Below, in pieces: positions 25,477 to 33,926 of a DNA stretch of 64,000 bases. Source of the DNA: Paenibacillus sp. PL91 (lineage in GTDB: Bacteria > Bacillota > Bacilli > Paenibacillales > Paenibacillaceae); assembly GCF_012935325.2 (NCBI RefSeq), contig NZ_JABBYG020000014.1, positions 62,001 to 126,000 of the forward strand, written 5' to 3'. Position 1 is the stretch's first letter, and the number at the start of each line of letters is the position of its first letter. The translations under genes were made by a program, and so were the position numbers. The notes under the pieces were generated by a model. It did no database searches, was not told where the DNA came from, and was given only the letters and a program-made list of their open reading frames with translations.

Positions 25477-26769
25477 ATGGACACGACATGGTTCAAGGAA
25501 TCCAAATATGCTTGGATTGGACTCGGATCACTCTGGATGATTGGATTTATTGGTGCGTTGACTCGGTTTAGCATGGCCTTTTTTCAAGTGCAAATATCAG
25601 ATGATTTAGGGATTAGCCGGGGGTTCATTTCGATGGCATGGTCAACCAATTTATTGATTGCAGCGCTATGTGCGCCTTTGGGGGGCTGGCTCGTGGATCG
25701 TTATGGCCCAAAGAAGGTGATGCTGCTTGCAGCGGTCATGGGTACGCTTGGTACTGGCCTTGTCGTGATAGGGCATCATCCCCTCGTGTTCTTTATCGGA
25801 TACGGTGTTATCTCTGGTTTGGCTGGAATTGGGTCGAGTACAAATTATATGTTGATGTTTGAATGGTTCCGTCATCATCGCGCTAAAGCGATGGCATTGC
25901 TGGCGAGCGCCTCCTCGGTAGGATTAGCCGTTATTACCCCCCTCTTCGTATCGGAAAGCTGGCTCACTTGGAAGGATGCGTTTACGGCTTCTTTTGCCCT
26001 AGGCATTCTTGTGACATTCCCTGTCATTTGGCTCGGGATTAAAAGCTCGCAGCGGAACAATATGAAGAAAGCTCAGACGGGCGTGTCAAAAAACGATGCT
26101 GAGACTCAAGCTCAAAATAAGCCAGAAGGTACTGCCCTATCGCCTAAACGATTTGCTTATGCTCCGATCTTCGTTGTGGTCGCGTTTGCGCTGTTCACCT
26201 GTGGCCTCAATATGGGAACCGTCGAAATGAATTTGGTAGCCATCCACCAATTAGCAGAAGTAAAACCGAGCATGATCGCCCTATCGATGAGTCTGCTCGG
26301 CATTATGGAAATTACAGGCTCGCTCATTTTTGGCTATTTTATGGATCGATATAATAAATTAATTATGATGACCATTTTGTATGGCATACGCATTATGGGC
26401 TTTGCGTTTCTTTTTATGCACCTAGGCAGCTCACCTATTATCTTTGCAATAACGTTCGGCATTACTTATTTAAGTGCGGTTCCGGGTGGTCTCTTGATTA
26501 TCAATGAAATGGCAAATGGCAAAGGGAAGCAAACAGGTTTCCTTCTTCTCTTCCATCAGGGAGGCGGCATATTGGGAGCGTTAATTGGAGGTCTTTCCTT
26601 CGACTATTTTCAAAATTATCAGAACCTGATCGCTGTCGATGTCATGATCTGTATTCTTGCGGCGCTGGGTTATTTCGCAATATTCATATCGCAGAGAAGG
26701 AATCTTCGCATTCAAAATAAGAATGCTGCTGTGAGCGAGCTCATTATGGGCGGGAGCCGGCAGGCATAG
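25477..26769 (+). CDS. MFS transporter, probable efflux or monocarboxylate-type carrier
   Basis: The 430-residue protein has twelve predicted membrane helices, the MFS loop motif GGWLVDRYGPKKVM after helix 2, and a charged central loop (about 195-230). The fold and FFQVQISDDLGISRGFISMA start resemble the oxalate/formate-type MFS group. ATG 25477 is used because AGGGGTGG lies in front; GTG 25465 is part of that site. It is regulated by the divergent TetR protein through the palindrome. Substrate is not known. Confidence 0.82.
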   Translation: MDTTWFKESKYAWIGLGSLWMIGFIGALTRFSMAFFQVQISDDLGISRGFISMAWSTNLLIAALCAPLGGWLVDRYGPKKVMLLAAVMGTLGTGLVVIGHHPLVFFIGYGVISGLAGIGSSTNYMLMFEWFRHHRAKAMALLASASSVGLAVITPLFVSESWLTWKDAFTASFALGILVTFPVIWLGIKSSQRNNMKKAQTGVSKNDAETQAQNKPEGTALSPKRFAYAPIFVVVAFALFTCGLNMGTVEMNLVAIHQLAEVKPSMIALSMSLLGIMEITGSLIFGYFMDRYNKLIMMTILYGIRIMGFAFLFMHLGSSPIIFAITFGITYLSAVPGGLLIINEMANGKGKQTGFLLLFHQGGGILGALIGGLSFDYFQNYQNLIAVDVMICILAALGYFAIFISQRRNLRIQNKNAAVSELIMGGSRQA

Positions 26770-26777
26770 CCAAAATA

Positions 26778-26814
26778 AAAGCAACCTCGGTCAATGACGA
26801 CCTAAGGTTGCTTT
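26778..26814. terminator. Bidirectional terminator between MFS and aldo/keto reductase genes
   Basis: AAAGCAACCT pairs with AGGTTGCTTT around a 17-base loop. It lies between two convergent genes, with T-rich flanks on both strands. Confidence 0.8.
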
Positions 26815-26841
26815 AGTTGTTTCCAAGAGGTCAAACACCAC

Positions 26842-27759
26842 TTATGGAAGTATGTTGCCTGCCGCGCGATAGATCGCATACCATTCTTCGCGTGTCAGAT
26901 GAATGTCGCTTGCTTTAATGCAATCTTTTAGACGGTCGATGTTCATCGTACCGATGACAGGCTGCATGTTCGCAGGATGGCGCAAGAGCCATGCGATGGC
27001 AATCGTTGTGTTGCTAACTTCGTATTTGGTTGCCACTTCATCGATTTGTTGATTTAATTCCGGAAACTTGTCGTTTCCGAGGAATACGCCCTCAAAAAAT
27101 CCGTATTGGAAAGGCGACCATGGCTGAATCGTGATGTCGTTCAGTCTGCAATAATCTAGAATGTTGCCATCGCGGTTAATAGCCGAATCATTTTCCATGT
27201 TTACGTTGAAGCCGTTAGAAATCATGTTGGCATTGGTGATGCTAAGCTGCAGCTGGTTTGCAACAATCGGCTGCTTCACAAATTTCTTCAGCAGCTGGAT
27301 CTGCATCGGAGTTTGATTGGAAACGCCAAAATGGCGTACTTTTCCCGAGCTCTCAAGAATATCGAACGCTTCTGCTACCTCTTCCGGTTCGACCAACGTA
27401 TCCGGACGGTGCAAAAGCAGAATATCCAAATAGTCGGTTCTAAGCCGCTTCAAAATGTTGTCTACGGAATCTAAAATATGTTCTTTGGAGAAGTCGAACA
27501 TGCCCTGTCTAATGCCGCATTTGGATTGCAGGATGATTTGCTCACGAATGCTCTCATTCATATGGATGGCATCCGCAAATATTTCCTCGCATGCTCCGCC
27601 GCCGTATATATCCGCATGATCGAAGAAGTTTGCCCCTTCGTCTAGCGCGGTTTGGACAAATTGCTCAGCCTCGGTCTTGTCCAGCGAATTAATTCGCATA
27701 CAGCCGACTGCTACAACAGGCACCTCTAATGTACTGGTTCCTAGTTTAATTGTTCTCAT
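26842..27759 (-). CDS. Aldo/keto reductase (YdhF-like)
   Basis: The 305-residue TIM-barrel oxidoreductase has NFFDHADIYGGG (catalytic Asp and Tyr), LQSKCGI (catalytic Lys), LLLHRPD (catalytic His) and the NADPH-binding end PVIGTMNIDRL. It reduces aldehydes or ketones with NADPH; substrate unknown. AAGGAGGATT precedes ATG 27759. It is a single gene. The 316 bases to the next gene (27760..28075) hold nothing else recognisable. Confidence 0.9.
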   Translation of the reverse strand: MRTIKLGTSTLEVPVVAVGCMRINSLDKTEAEQFVQTALDEGANFFDHADIYGGGACEEIFADAIHMNESIREQIILQSKCGIRQGMFDFSKEHILDSVDNILKRLRTDYLDILLLHRPDTLVEPEEVAEAFDILESSGKVRHFGVSNQTPMQIQLLKKFVKQPIVANQLQLSITNANMISNGFNVNMENDSAINRDGNILDYCRLNDITIQPWSPFQYGFFEGVFLGNDKFPELNQQIDEVATKYEVSNTTIAIAWLLRHPANMQPVIGTMNIDRLKDCIKASDIHLTREEWYAIYRAAGNILP

Positions 27760-28075
27760 GATTGGTTGTAATCCTCCTTAGTGATTGGTTAACCTGGCTT
27801 GAAGGTTTTGTCGCATATAGGGATGTGGTTCGCCTTATCTCACTCAGTTCATTGCATACACCGCAGCAATAGTCCGCATTATCAGCAATATTGAGGCTCA
27901 ATGAAAAGGTATTCAAGTGAAAGTATAGCTGAAAATATAGTCTTCCGTAAGAGCTGAAATATTATATAGTAAGTGAAAGAAAAGTTACTACGAGATGATA
28001 TGATCTTACGACCACTAAATGATATACTTGGGACTGCATTTAAAATGAACAATTATGAATGGAGGACATGAGAAC

Positions 28076-28417
28076 ATGTCTAGCTTACCCAATTGCCCGG
28101 AATGTGGCTCCGAATATACGTACGAGGACGGAAGTCTTTTTATATGCCCGGAATGCAGCCATGAGTGGAGCTTACAAACAGAAAACGAAAATAACGAAGA
28201 CAAAAAGGTCGTCAAAGACGCCAATGGAAATGTATTGAACGATGGTGACTCTGTAACCGTCATTAAAGACCTTAAAGTAAAGGGCAGCTCATTGGTGATT
28301 AAAATAGGCACGAAAGTAAAAAATATCCGGTTGATCGATGGCGATCATGATATTGATTGCAAAATCGATACCTTTGGAGCTATGAAATTAAAATCCGAAT
28401 TTGTTAAAAAAATATAA
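28076..28417 (+). CDS. PhnA/YjdM-family zinc-ribbon protein
   Basis: The 113-residue protein starts with a zinc ribbon made of two CPEC motifs (about residues 7-10 and 24-27), followed by a PhnA-like beta domain ([20 protein letters not shown], then LKVKGSS). The old link to phosphonate use is doubtful for this family; its role is unknown. ATG 28076 follows GGAGG, while an in-frame ATG at 28055 lacks such a site. Confidence 0.88.
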   Translation: MSSLPNCPECGSEYTYEDGSLFICPECSHEWSLQTENENNEDKKVVKDANGNVLNDGDSVTVIKDLKVKGSSLVIKIGTKVKNIRLIDGDHDIDCKIDTFGAMKLKSEFVKKI

Positions 28418-28575
28418 ACTCTCTCGGTGCAAATGAAGATGACACGTAGAAAGTAAAGCTCGAATGGCGCTTACAACTTAGGCCGTTACGGGCTTTTTTT
28501 ATATTTTATCGTGAGAAGATGTGCAAACCCTCCAAACCCTCGCCCCTCTATTTCATAAAAAAGAGGGTTGAAATA

Positions 28576-28589
28576 TGAAATCGTTTGCA
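28576..28589 (+). promoter_or_regulatory. cre-like CcpA site upstream of the ROK regulator
   Basis: TGAAATCGTTTGCA matches the cre consensus TGWAANCGNTNWCA at all but one defined position. It sits 67 bp before the ROK gene, so carbon catabolite repression of the regulator and nagB is likely. Confidence 0.6.
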
Positions 28590-28604
28590 TTATCATTATA
28601 AAGT

Positions 28605-28633
28605 AGTTTGTTTTATTGTCGAACAAACAAACT
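28605..28633. promoter_or_regulatory. Inverted-repeat operator, XylR/ROK-like
   Basis: AGTTTGTT and AACAAACT bound an imperfectly symmetric site with an internal AACAAAC repeat. It closely resembles xylose-operator sequences bound by ROK repressors. It lies 23 bp upstream of the ROK gene and suggests autoregulation. Confidence 0.65.
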
Positions 28634-28655
28634 GGCAATTGGAAAGGAATGAAAT

Positions 28656-29780
28656 ATGGATAAGAATACAACTTCCCAACTAACAATGAGCTCTAATTTT
28701 TTGCAAGTCGTGCAGTTAATTCGTGCCGAGCAGCCCATCAGCAGAGCTGACATTTCGAAAAAATTAGGCATTGCCCGCTCTACCGTATCAGCGATCGTCG
28801 ATGATCTATTAAATAAAGAAGTCGTGATTGAAAAAGGCTTCGGCAGCTCTACAAAAGAGGGTGGGCGCCGAGGCATTCAACTCGGTTTTAACCCAAAATC
28901 GGCTTACGGCGTTGGAGTGGATATTGGGGGAACCAAGATTTTTATCGTCATTACGGATTTGGATGGAGAAATCGTATTTAAAGAGAAAATGAAGACGATA
29001 GCGGATATTGATGAAATTATAGCGACCATTAATCAGGCAATTTTAAAATCAGGAGTAAATCAGCAATTAATCATTGCAATGGGCGTCGGCGTCCCGGGAA
29101 TGACGAACACGGCTACGGGTGAAGTGATCGATGCCCCAGCTTTAGGATGGCAGAACGTACCGCTGAAGGACATCATGCAAAAGCAATTCAGCTTCCCCGT
29201 ATTTATCAATAACGATGTTCGGTGCGCAGCACTTGGGGAACGGTGGCTAGGGTCAGGGGTCATGTCTCCAAATATGTACTTTATCGCCTTTGGAACGGGG
29301 GTTGGCTCGGCCATTATTTATAATGGGCAGCTGATCGAAGGGCATAACTTCTCCTCGGGAGAGATCGGATATTTTATCGACAATGACGATGTAGAGAACG
29401 GATTGACCAACCAGCCTGGGCAGTTCGGAACATTCGAGAATAAGAATTCCGGCACTGGTCTCTCGAGGCATGGGATCGCTCCTGAGGAGCTGTTTAAGCA
29501 GTACGCAAAGCATGATCCTAAAGCAGTAGCTATTATTGAAAAATTTATCCGACAAGTATCTATTGCCCTCGCCAATGTATGCAGCTTAATCAATCCCGAG
29601 AAAATCATTATTGGCGGTGGAGTTTCGGATTCCATGCCTGTCGTGATGGCCGAGATTAAAAAGAACGTATTAAACTTTACGCCTAATCATGCAGATATCG
29701 AGCTAGCGGTGCTTGGAACGGATGCTGGCGGGCTCGGCGCAGTCGCCTATGCTTTTCAAAAGCTGCAAGAAGTGAATTAA
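28656..29780 (+). CDS. ROK-family transcriptional repressor (NagC/XylR-like)
   Basis: The 374-residue protein has an N-terminal MarR-like winged helix (ISRADISKKLGIARSTVSA) and a ROK domain with the phosphate-1 motif VGVDIGGTKIFIV, FGTGVGSAII and the GHNFSSGEIG segment. The cysteine cluster that holds the structural zinc in most ROK proteins is missing from the region after GEIG, where the sequence reads NQPGQFGTFENKNSG. It lies 44 bp upstream of nagB, so it is probably the amino-sugar regulator. Start ATG 28656 follows GGAAAGG. Confidence 0.88.
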   Translation: MDKNTTSQLTMSSNFLQVVQLIRAEQPISRADISKKLGIARSTVSAIVDDLLNKEVVIEKGFGSSTKEGGRRGIQLGFNPKSAYGVGVDIGGTKIFIVITDLDGEIVFKEKMKTIADIDEIIATINQAILKSGVNQQLIIAMGVGVPGMTNTATGEVIDAPALGWQNVPLKDIMQKQFSFPVFINNDVRCAALGERWLGSGVMSPNMYFIAFGTGVGSAIIYNGQLIEGHNFSSGEIGYFIDNDDVENGLTNQPGQFGTFENKNSGTGLSRHGIAPEELFKQYAKHDPKAVAIIEKFIRQVSIALANVCSLINPEKIIIGGGVSDSMPVVMAEIKKNVLNFTPNHADIELAVLGTDAGGLGAVAYAFQKLQEVN

Positions 29781-29824
29781 TCACATTTTGCTTCATTTTA
29801 GTGCGAATAAGGAGCGGATGAATC

Positions 29825-30559
29825 ATGAATATTGTAGTGTCCAAAGATTACGAGGAAATGTCTCAGCAGGCTGCCGAACAGATCGTCCAAGCCGTCCATG
29901 CTAAGCCGGATTCCCTTCTCTGCTTCCCCGGCGGCGATACGCCAAGAGAAATATTTCGATTGCTTGTGCAGGCTGCAAAGGACAAACGAGTAGATTTTAG
30001 CAAAGCCACCTTCGTCGGGCTTGATGAATGGGCAGGGCTTGGTCGTGAGGATGAAGGCAGCTGTATTCATTTCCTCTACAATCAATTTTATAGCCCGGCA
30101 GGCATTCCAGATTCGCAGGTGCATGCGTTCAATGCCAAAGAAGATGATCTTCAAGCCGAATGCGACAAAATCGATGCGGTAATTAACGAGCATGGGGGCC
30201 TCGACCTCATATTGCTGGGAATAGGAGTGAACGGGCATCTTGGATTTAATGAGCCAGGCGTATCCTTTGAGTCACACTCCCATGTATCGGAGCTCGACGC
30301 GGTGACCAGCACGGTGGGGCAAAAATATTTTAAGGAGCAGCGTGTGTTATCGAAAGGGATCACGCTAGGGATCAAGCATATTTTAAATGCGAATAGCGCG
30401 ATATTGATCGCGAACGGGCCGAAGAAGGCGGATGCTGTGTTTGAAGCCGTCAAAGGCCCAGTCGTAAATACGCTGCCTGCGAGCGTGCTTCAGCTTCATT
30501 CGAACGCACATCTGTTTGTTGATCGCGAGGCTTATGCCAAGGTTGAGAAGTCTCATTAG
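29825..30559 (+). CDS. nagB: Glucosamine-6-phosphate deaminase
   Basis: The 244-residue enzyme converts glucosamine-6-phosphate to fructose-6-phosphate and ammonia. Visible motifs: PGGDTPREIF for phosphate binding, GLDEWAGL with the proton-relay Asp, and LGIGVNGHLGFNEPG with the catalytic His. Length fits the short Bacillus type without the E. coli allosteric extension. AAGGAGCGG precedes ATG 29825. No nagA gene is present, so N-acetyl removal must be encoded elsewhere. Confidence 0.92.
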   Translation: MNIVVSKDYEEMSQQAAEQIVQAVHAKPDSLLCFPGGDTPREIFRLLVQAAKDKRVDFSKATFVGLDEWAGLGREDEGSCIHFLYNQFYSPAGIPDSQVHAFNAKEDDLQAECDKIDAVINEHGGLDLILLGIGVNGHLGFNEPGVSFESHSHVSELDAVTSTVGQKYFKEQRVLSKGITLGIKHILNANSAILIANGPKKADAVFEAVKGPVVNTLPASVLQLHSNAHLFVDREAYAKVEKSH

Positions 30560-30568
30560 AAAAAAGAA

Positions 30569-30606
30569 CTCCAAGCCCTACGCGGACTTGGAGCTTGTTT
30601 GTTTTA
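30569..30606. terminator. Terminator between nagB and the ABC genes
   Basis: CTCCAAG pairs with CTTGGAG around an 11-base loop, followed by CTTGTTTGTTTT. It also lies downstream of the convergent ABC operon and may serve both. Confidence 0.75.
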
Positions 30607-30621
30607 GCGGGAGCGCAGTTG

Positions 30622-31431
30622 CTATAAAGGCAGGTCGCGTTTTTGAAATAGCAGGATAGCTAGACCGAACGAAACCAATCCGATAACGGTGAGAATGATG
30701 GAGGAAGCAGCTAAACCTGCATTTCCGTTTACGATTTCGCCGGGCTGATACAAGGAGAAGATCGAAATATTACGCATCCATTCGATCTTCTCGCTGAATT
30801 TGCCGAGCAGATCCAGACTGAAGAATCCGAACGTAATCAATCCGGAAATAGAAAGTGCCTTCTTCTCGTCATTGGAGAGAGAGGAAACCAAGAAGGAAAT
30901 GCCGCCGACCGCAAAGAACAGCAGAAACGCCGCGATATTCATCTGAATGAATTTGATCGTATCAAATGCATAAGCACTTCCCAGGAACCATGCGCTCCCG
31001 ACAAGGCCCGCAATGGTCGTAATGGCTATAATGAGAAACAGTCCGGTCGTCAAAACGGCTGCCTGCGTGCAAGCGACCTTCCCTCTTGTCGTCGGAGTGG
31101 ACAATATATAGGCCATAGAGCCTTGATCCACCAACTTCGCCATTAGCTGTGTCGATAATTGGACGCATACGATAGCGAGGATGAGCACCAAAATTAATCC
31201 GTAGTATTCCCCCGAGATGAAGGCTTCAGCGCTTCCAAAGCCATTTAGCCCAAAGGCGCGCCCTACACCCTCCGGCATCGAATTGACCAGCTCATCGATC
31301 GCTTTCGTGTTTTTGGCAAGGCCGGGATATAACCAAAGCATAAGAAGGATATAAAACGCAGAGCCGAAGGAATAGTTCATAAAGCTCTTCATGTTCACTT
31401 TCATCATCTGTTTATATAAGGTGACATTCAT
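30622..31431 (-). CDS. ABC-2-type transporter permease
   Basis: The 269-residue protein has six predicted membrane helices, in the layout of ABC-2 permeases of the NatB/BcrB kind. It overlaps the ATPase gene by four bases (ATGA), so the two form one translationally coupled exporter unit. Substrate unknown; relatives export antibiotics, sodium or peptides. Confidence 0.82.
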   Translation of the reverse strand: MNVTLYKQMMKVNMKSFMNYSFGSAFYILLMLWLYPGLAKNTKAIDELVNSMPEGVGRAFGLNGFGSAEAFISGEYYGLILVLILAIVCVQLSTQLMAKLVDQGSMAYILSTPTTRGKVACTQAAVLTTGLFLIIAITTIAGLVGSAWFLGSAYAFDTIKFIQMNIAAFLLFFAVGGISFLVSSLSNDEKKALSISGLITFGFFSLDLLGKFSEKIEWMRNISIFSLYQPGEIVNGNAGLAASSIILTVIGLVSFGLAILLFQKRDLPL

Positions 31432-32315
31432 TTCATCGTCTCCTTGCGATCATAGTAGTTCATGAATATATCCTCTAGATTTTGAGTAAATATATCGATA
31501 TTGCGCACCTTGTACTTTGCCGTCTCTTCCATAAATGTATCGTAATTGCCTTGAACGGCAACCTTCACCCGATTCCCGTCATGCGATTCGATAAGCAAAC
31601 CGGAGCGTAGGAAGGAATTCGCATCTTCATCGCTCTCGAAGGTGATCTCGAACAGCTTCCGCTGCATGGACTGCAGCTCATGGATATCCTTCACGGCAAC
31701 GATGACGCCGTCCTTGATGATTGCTGCCCGGTCGCAGGTTCTCTCGATTTCAGCAAAGCTATGCGACGACATCAGGAAGGTTTTCCCTTGCGCCTTCTCC
31801 TCCAGCACAATATCAATAAATACCTTCTGCATAAGTGGATCAAGGCCCGAAGTCGGTTCATCCAGAATGATCACTACAGGGTTATGCATGAATGCGGCAA
31901 CGATGCCAACCTTTTGCTTCATGCCCTTGGACATTTTTCGAATAGGCGTATTGACGTCGAACTGCAGACGGTCGATTAAGCGAGAGCGCTTGGCGAAGTC
32001 TTTTAACCCCTGCATGTTAGCCATGAAATCCAGAAACGTCTTGCCGGTCATCCCTTCAAAAAAAGATATCTCGCCAGGCAGATAGCCGACGCAAGCTTGA
32101 AATTTTCCCTGTTCCCGCCAAGTGTCCAGCCCGTTCACCTGCACATATCCTTTGTCTGGCTTCATAAAGCCCATCATATGCCGGATCGTTGTCGATTTCC
32201 CCGCGCCGTTTGGTCCCAGAAACCCGAAAACCTCACCCTTTTTCACCGAAAATGAAACATCAAAAATGCCTTTCCCGTTTGAAAATGTTTTCGTCAAATG
32301 CTGAACGGTCAACAT
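31428..32315 (-). CDS. ABC transporter ATP-binding protein (BcrA/NatA-like)
   Basis: The 295-residue ATPase has Walker A GPNGAGKST, a Q-loop, a degenerate ABC signature (RKMSKGMKQK), Walker B VVIILDEP and the H-loop (MSSHSFAEIE), plus a C-terminal extension of the BcrA/NatA type. ATG 32315 follows GGAGGTG; an upstream in-frame start at 32360 has no ribosome site. It pairs with the permease downstream and is divergent from a TetR regulator. Confidence 0.9.
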   Translation of the reverse strand: MLTVQHLTKTFSNGKGIFDVSFSVKKGEVFGFLGPNGAGKSTTIRHMMGFMKPDKGYVQVNGLDTWREQGKFQACVGYLPGEISFFEGMTGKTFLDFMANMQGLKDFAKRSRLIDRLQFDVNTPIRKMSKGMKQKVGIVAAFMHNPVVIILDEPTSGLDPLMQKVFIDIVLEEKAQGKTFLMSSHSFAEIERTCDRAAIIKDGVIVAVKDIHELQSMQRKLFEITFESDEDANSFLRSGLLIESHDGNRVKVAVQGNYDTFMEETAKYKVRNIDIFTQNLEDIFMNYYDRKETMK

Positions 32316-32404
32316 GTTGGCACCTCCAGAAGTAAAGAAATGAAATATTAATAACATCAAATTTCATATTTATAATATACCCGGCCATCCGCGTCGTCAA
32401 TTGT

Positions 32405-32438
32405 TTTATGAAATATATATGTGGTATTATTTCATAAA
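32405..32438. promoter_or_regulatory. Inverted repeat, likely TetR operator for the ABC operon
   Basis: TTTATGAAATA and TATTTCATAAA form a perfect 11-bp inverted repeat with a 12-base spacer. Related half-sites (ATGAAATATTA, AATTTCATATTT) lie closer to the ABC start at 32339..32372. Both fall in the gap between the divergent genes. Confidence 0.6.
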
Positions 32439-32473
32439 CTACATAATAACCGATGGAATTAGGGTGAACAGTG

Positions 32474-33067
32474 ATGAATGGTTTTGAGAGAAGAGCTAAC
32501 CAAATCAAAGAGAAGATTAAGAAAACGACCTTGGGCATGCTGCAGGCCTCAGACCCGAAGCGGATTCGGATTGCCGATATTTCCAAGCTGGCTAACGTCT
32601 CGCAGGTCACGATCTATAATTATTTTGGCAGCAAGGAAGCATTGCTTCGGGAAGTGATCAAAGATTATTTGGATAAGGGAACCGCTGATTTTGAGGCATA
32701 TATGAAGGCGGGCCACTCCTTAAAGGAAAAGATCGCGTATATCATCTTTCTGGAGAAAGAGGCCTATAGAGAGCTGCCGCTTGGCGTTATCAAGGAGCTT
32801 ATAAGCGAGGATCATGAGCTAACCGCATATATTGAAGAGCAATACAAAAATAAAGCGATCCCTTTGACGATTCAGATGATTAAGGAAGGGAAAGAAAGCG
32901 GCGAAATATCGGAGGACGTTTCGATTGAAAATGTTCTGGTCTTTATACAGCTGTATATGAATCAGTATGAAACCTTGCTCGATATGGCGCAAAAGAGCGG
33001 AGATTTGGATAAATTTCTCGAAGGCATGGTTCATATGTTCTTTTACGGCGTTTGCGGGAAAGGGTAA
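32474..33067 (+). CDS. TetR-family regulator
   Basis: The 197-residue protein has a TetR helix-turn-helix (RIADISKLANVSQVTIYNYF, then GSKEALL) and a C-terminal helical sensor domain. It faces the ABC exporter operon with inverted repeats between, which suggests it represses that operon and itself. Start is ATG 32474 or the adjoining GTG 32471; TTAGGGTG provides the ribosome site. Confidence 0.88.
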   Translation: MNGFERRANQIKEKIKKTTLGMLQASDPKRIRIADISKLANVSQVTIYNYFGSKEALLREVIKDYLDKGTADFEAYMKAGHSLKEKIAYIIFLEKEAYRELPLGVIKELISEDHELTAYIEEQYKNKAIPLTIQMIKEGKESGEISEDVSIENVLVFIQLYMNQYETLLDMAQKSGDLDKFLEGMVHMFFYGVCGKG

Positions 33068-33149
33068 TTTTCACACGGAATAGGGCACAAAAATGGTCAT
33101 CTGTCACGCATCATCATCCATTGCATACCATAAAGGGATATTGATTAAG

Positions 33150-33875
33150 ATGGAATTGGAGTTGTTACCTTTGACTAACCCTTTTGTGGAGTATACGAGA
33201 CCAGGTGTTCAGTATTTTTTTGATATCAATAAGAACCGTTTAATGACTAGAAACAATGAAAACTTTATTAACCGTTTGGGCCGTGATAACCTAAATACGC
33301 TGGGCAACGTTTCTTTGCTTGATATTTATTTGAGTAAAGGACGTGTCGTTGAGCCGCATTATCATCAAAATGCAGCAGAGCTCGTTTATTGTATTTCGGG
33401 AAAAGCGACGGTTTCCTTAATCAATCCTTTTAACAACCAACTCTCCAATATTACGATCACGCCAGGACAAGTGGCCAATATTCCGGAGGGCTGGTGGCAT
33501 TGGGAAGTAGCGCTAATCGATGATACTCACTTGCTCGCTATTTTTGATGCTCCATATCCAGAGTATATTTTCGGTTCAGATATACTTACGAAAACGCCAA
33601 TAGAAGTTCTTGCCCATACGTATTGCTTGGATCCTGAATTATTAAGGGAAACGCTTAAGCCACTAAATAATCAAACGATCATTATTGGGCCTACAGATGA
33701 ATGTGTGGCAGGAGCACAGGTAGAAGCAGCACATAAGCAGCAGAGCCATATGCCGCTACCTAACATGCCACTTCCCAACATGGTACATCCCAACATGGCT
33801 AACCAACCGAATGTCATGCCTCAGCACCAACAACAATACTATCCACAAAACCAGTATCATTATGGTAAACGATAA
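33150..33875 (+). CDS. Cupin-domain protein with a Pro/Asn/Gln/Tyr-rich repetitive tail
   Basis: The 241-residue protein has a single germin-like cupin barrel: box 1 EPHYHQNAAELVY carries the metal-binding His-x-His and Glu, and box 2 is present as PEGWWHWEVA. The last 45 residues are low complexity, with repeated (L/H)PNM units and then QHQQQYYPQNQYHYG. Such tails are common in spore coat proteins of this group, so a coat or surface role is possible. ATG 33150 is preferred to an upstream in-frame start at 33093, although the ribosome site is weak. It stands alone. Confidence 0.75.
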   Translation: MELELLPLTNPFVEYTRPGVQYFFDINKNRLMTRNNENFINRLGRDNLNTLGNVSLLDIYLSKGRVVEPHYHQNAAELVYCISGKATVSLINPFNNQLSNITITPGQVANIPEGWWHWEVALIDDTHLLAIFDAPYPEYIFGSDILTKTPIEVLAHTYCLDPELLRETLKPLNNQTIIIGPTDECVAGAQVEAAHKQQSHMPLPNMPLPNMVHPNMANQPNVMPQHQQQYYPQNQYHYGKR

Positions 33876-33880
33876 AATAA

Positions 33881-33915
33881 AGCCCCAGCTTCTAAGCGAA
33901 GCTGGGGCTGTTTGT
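33881..33915. terminator. Bidirectional terminator between cupin and MFS genes
   Basis: AGCCCCAGCTT pairs with AAGCTGGGGCT. On the minus strand it is followed by TTATTTTAT, on the plus strand by GTTTGT. It separates two convergent genes. Confidence 0.88.
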
Positions 33916-33926
33916 ATGCTATAGGA

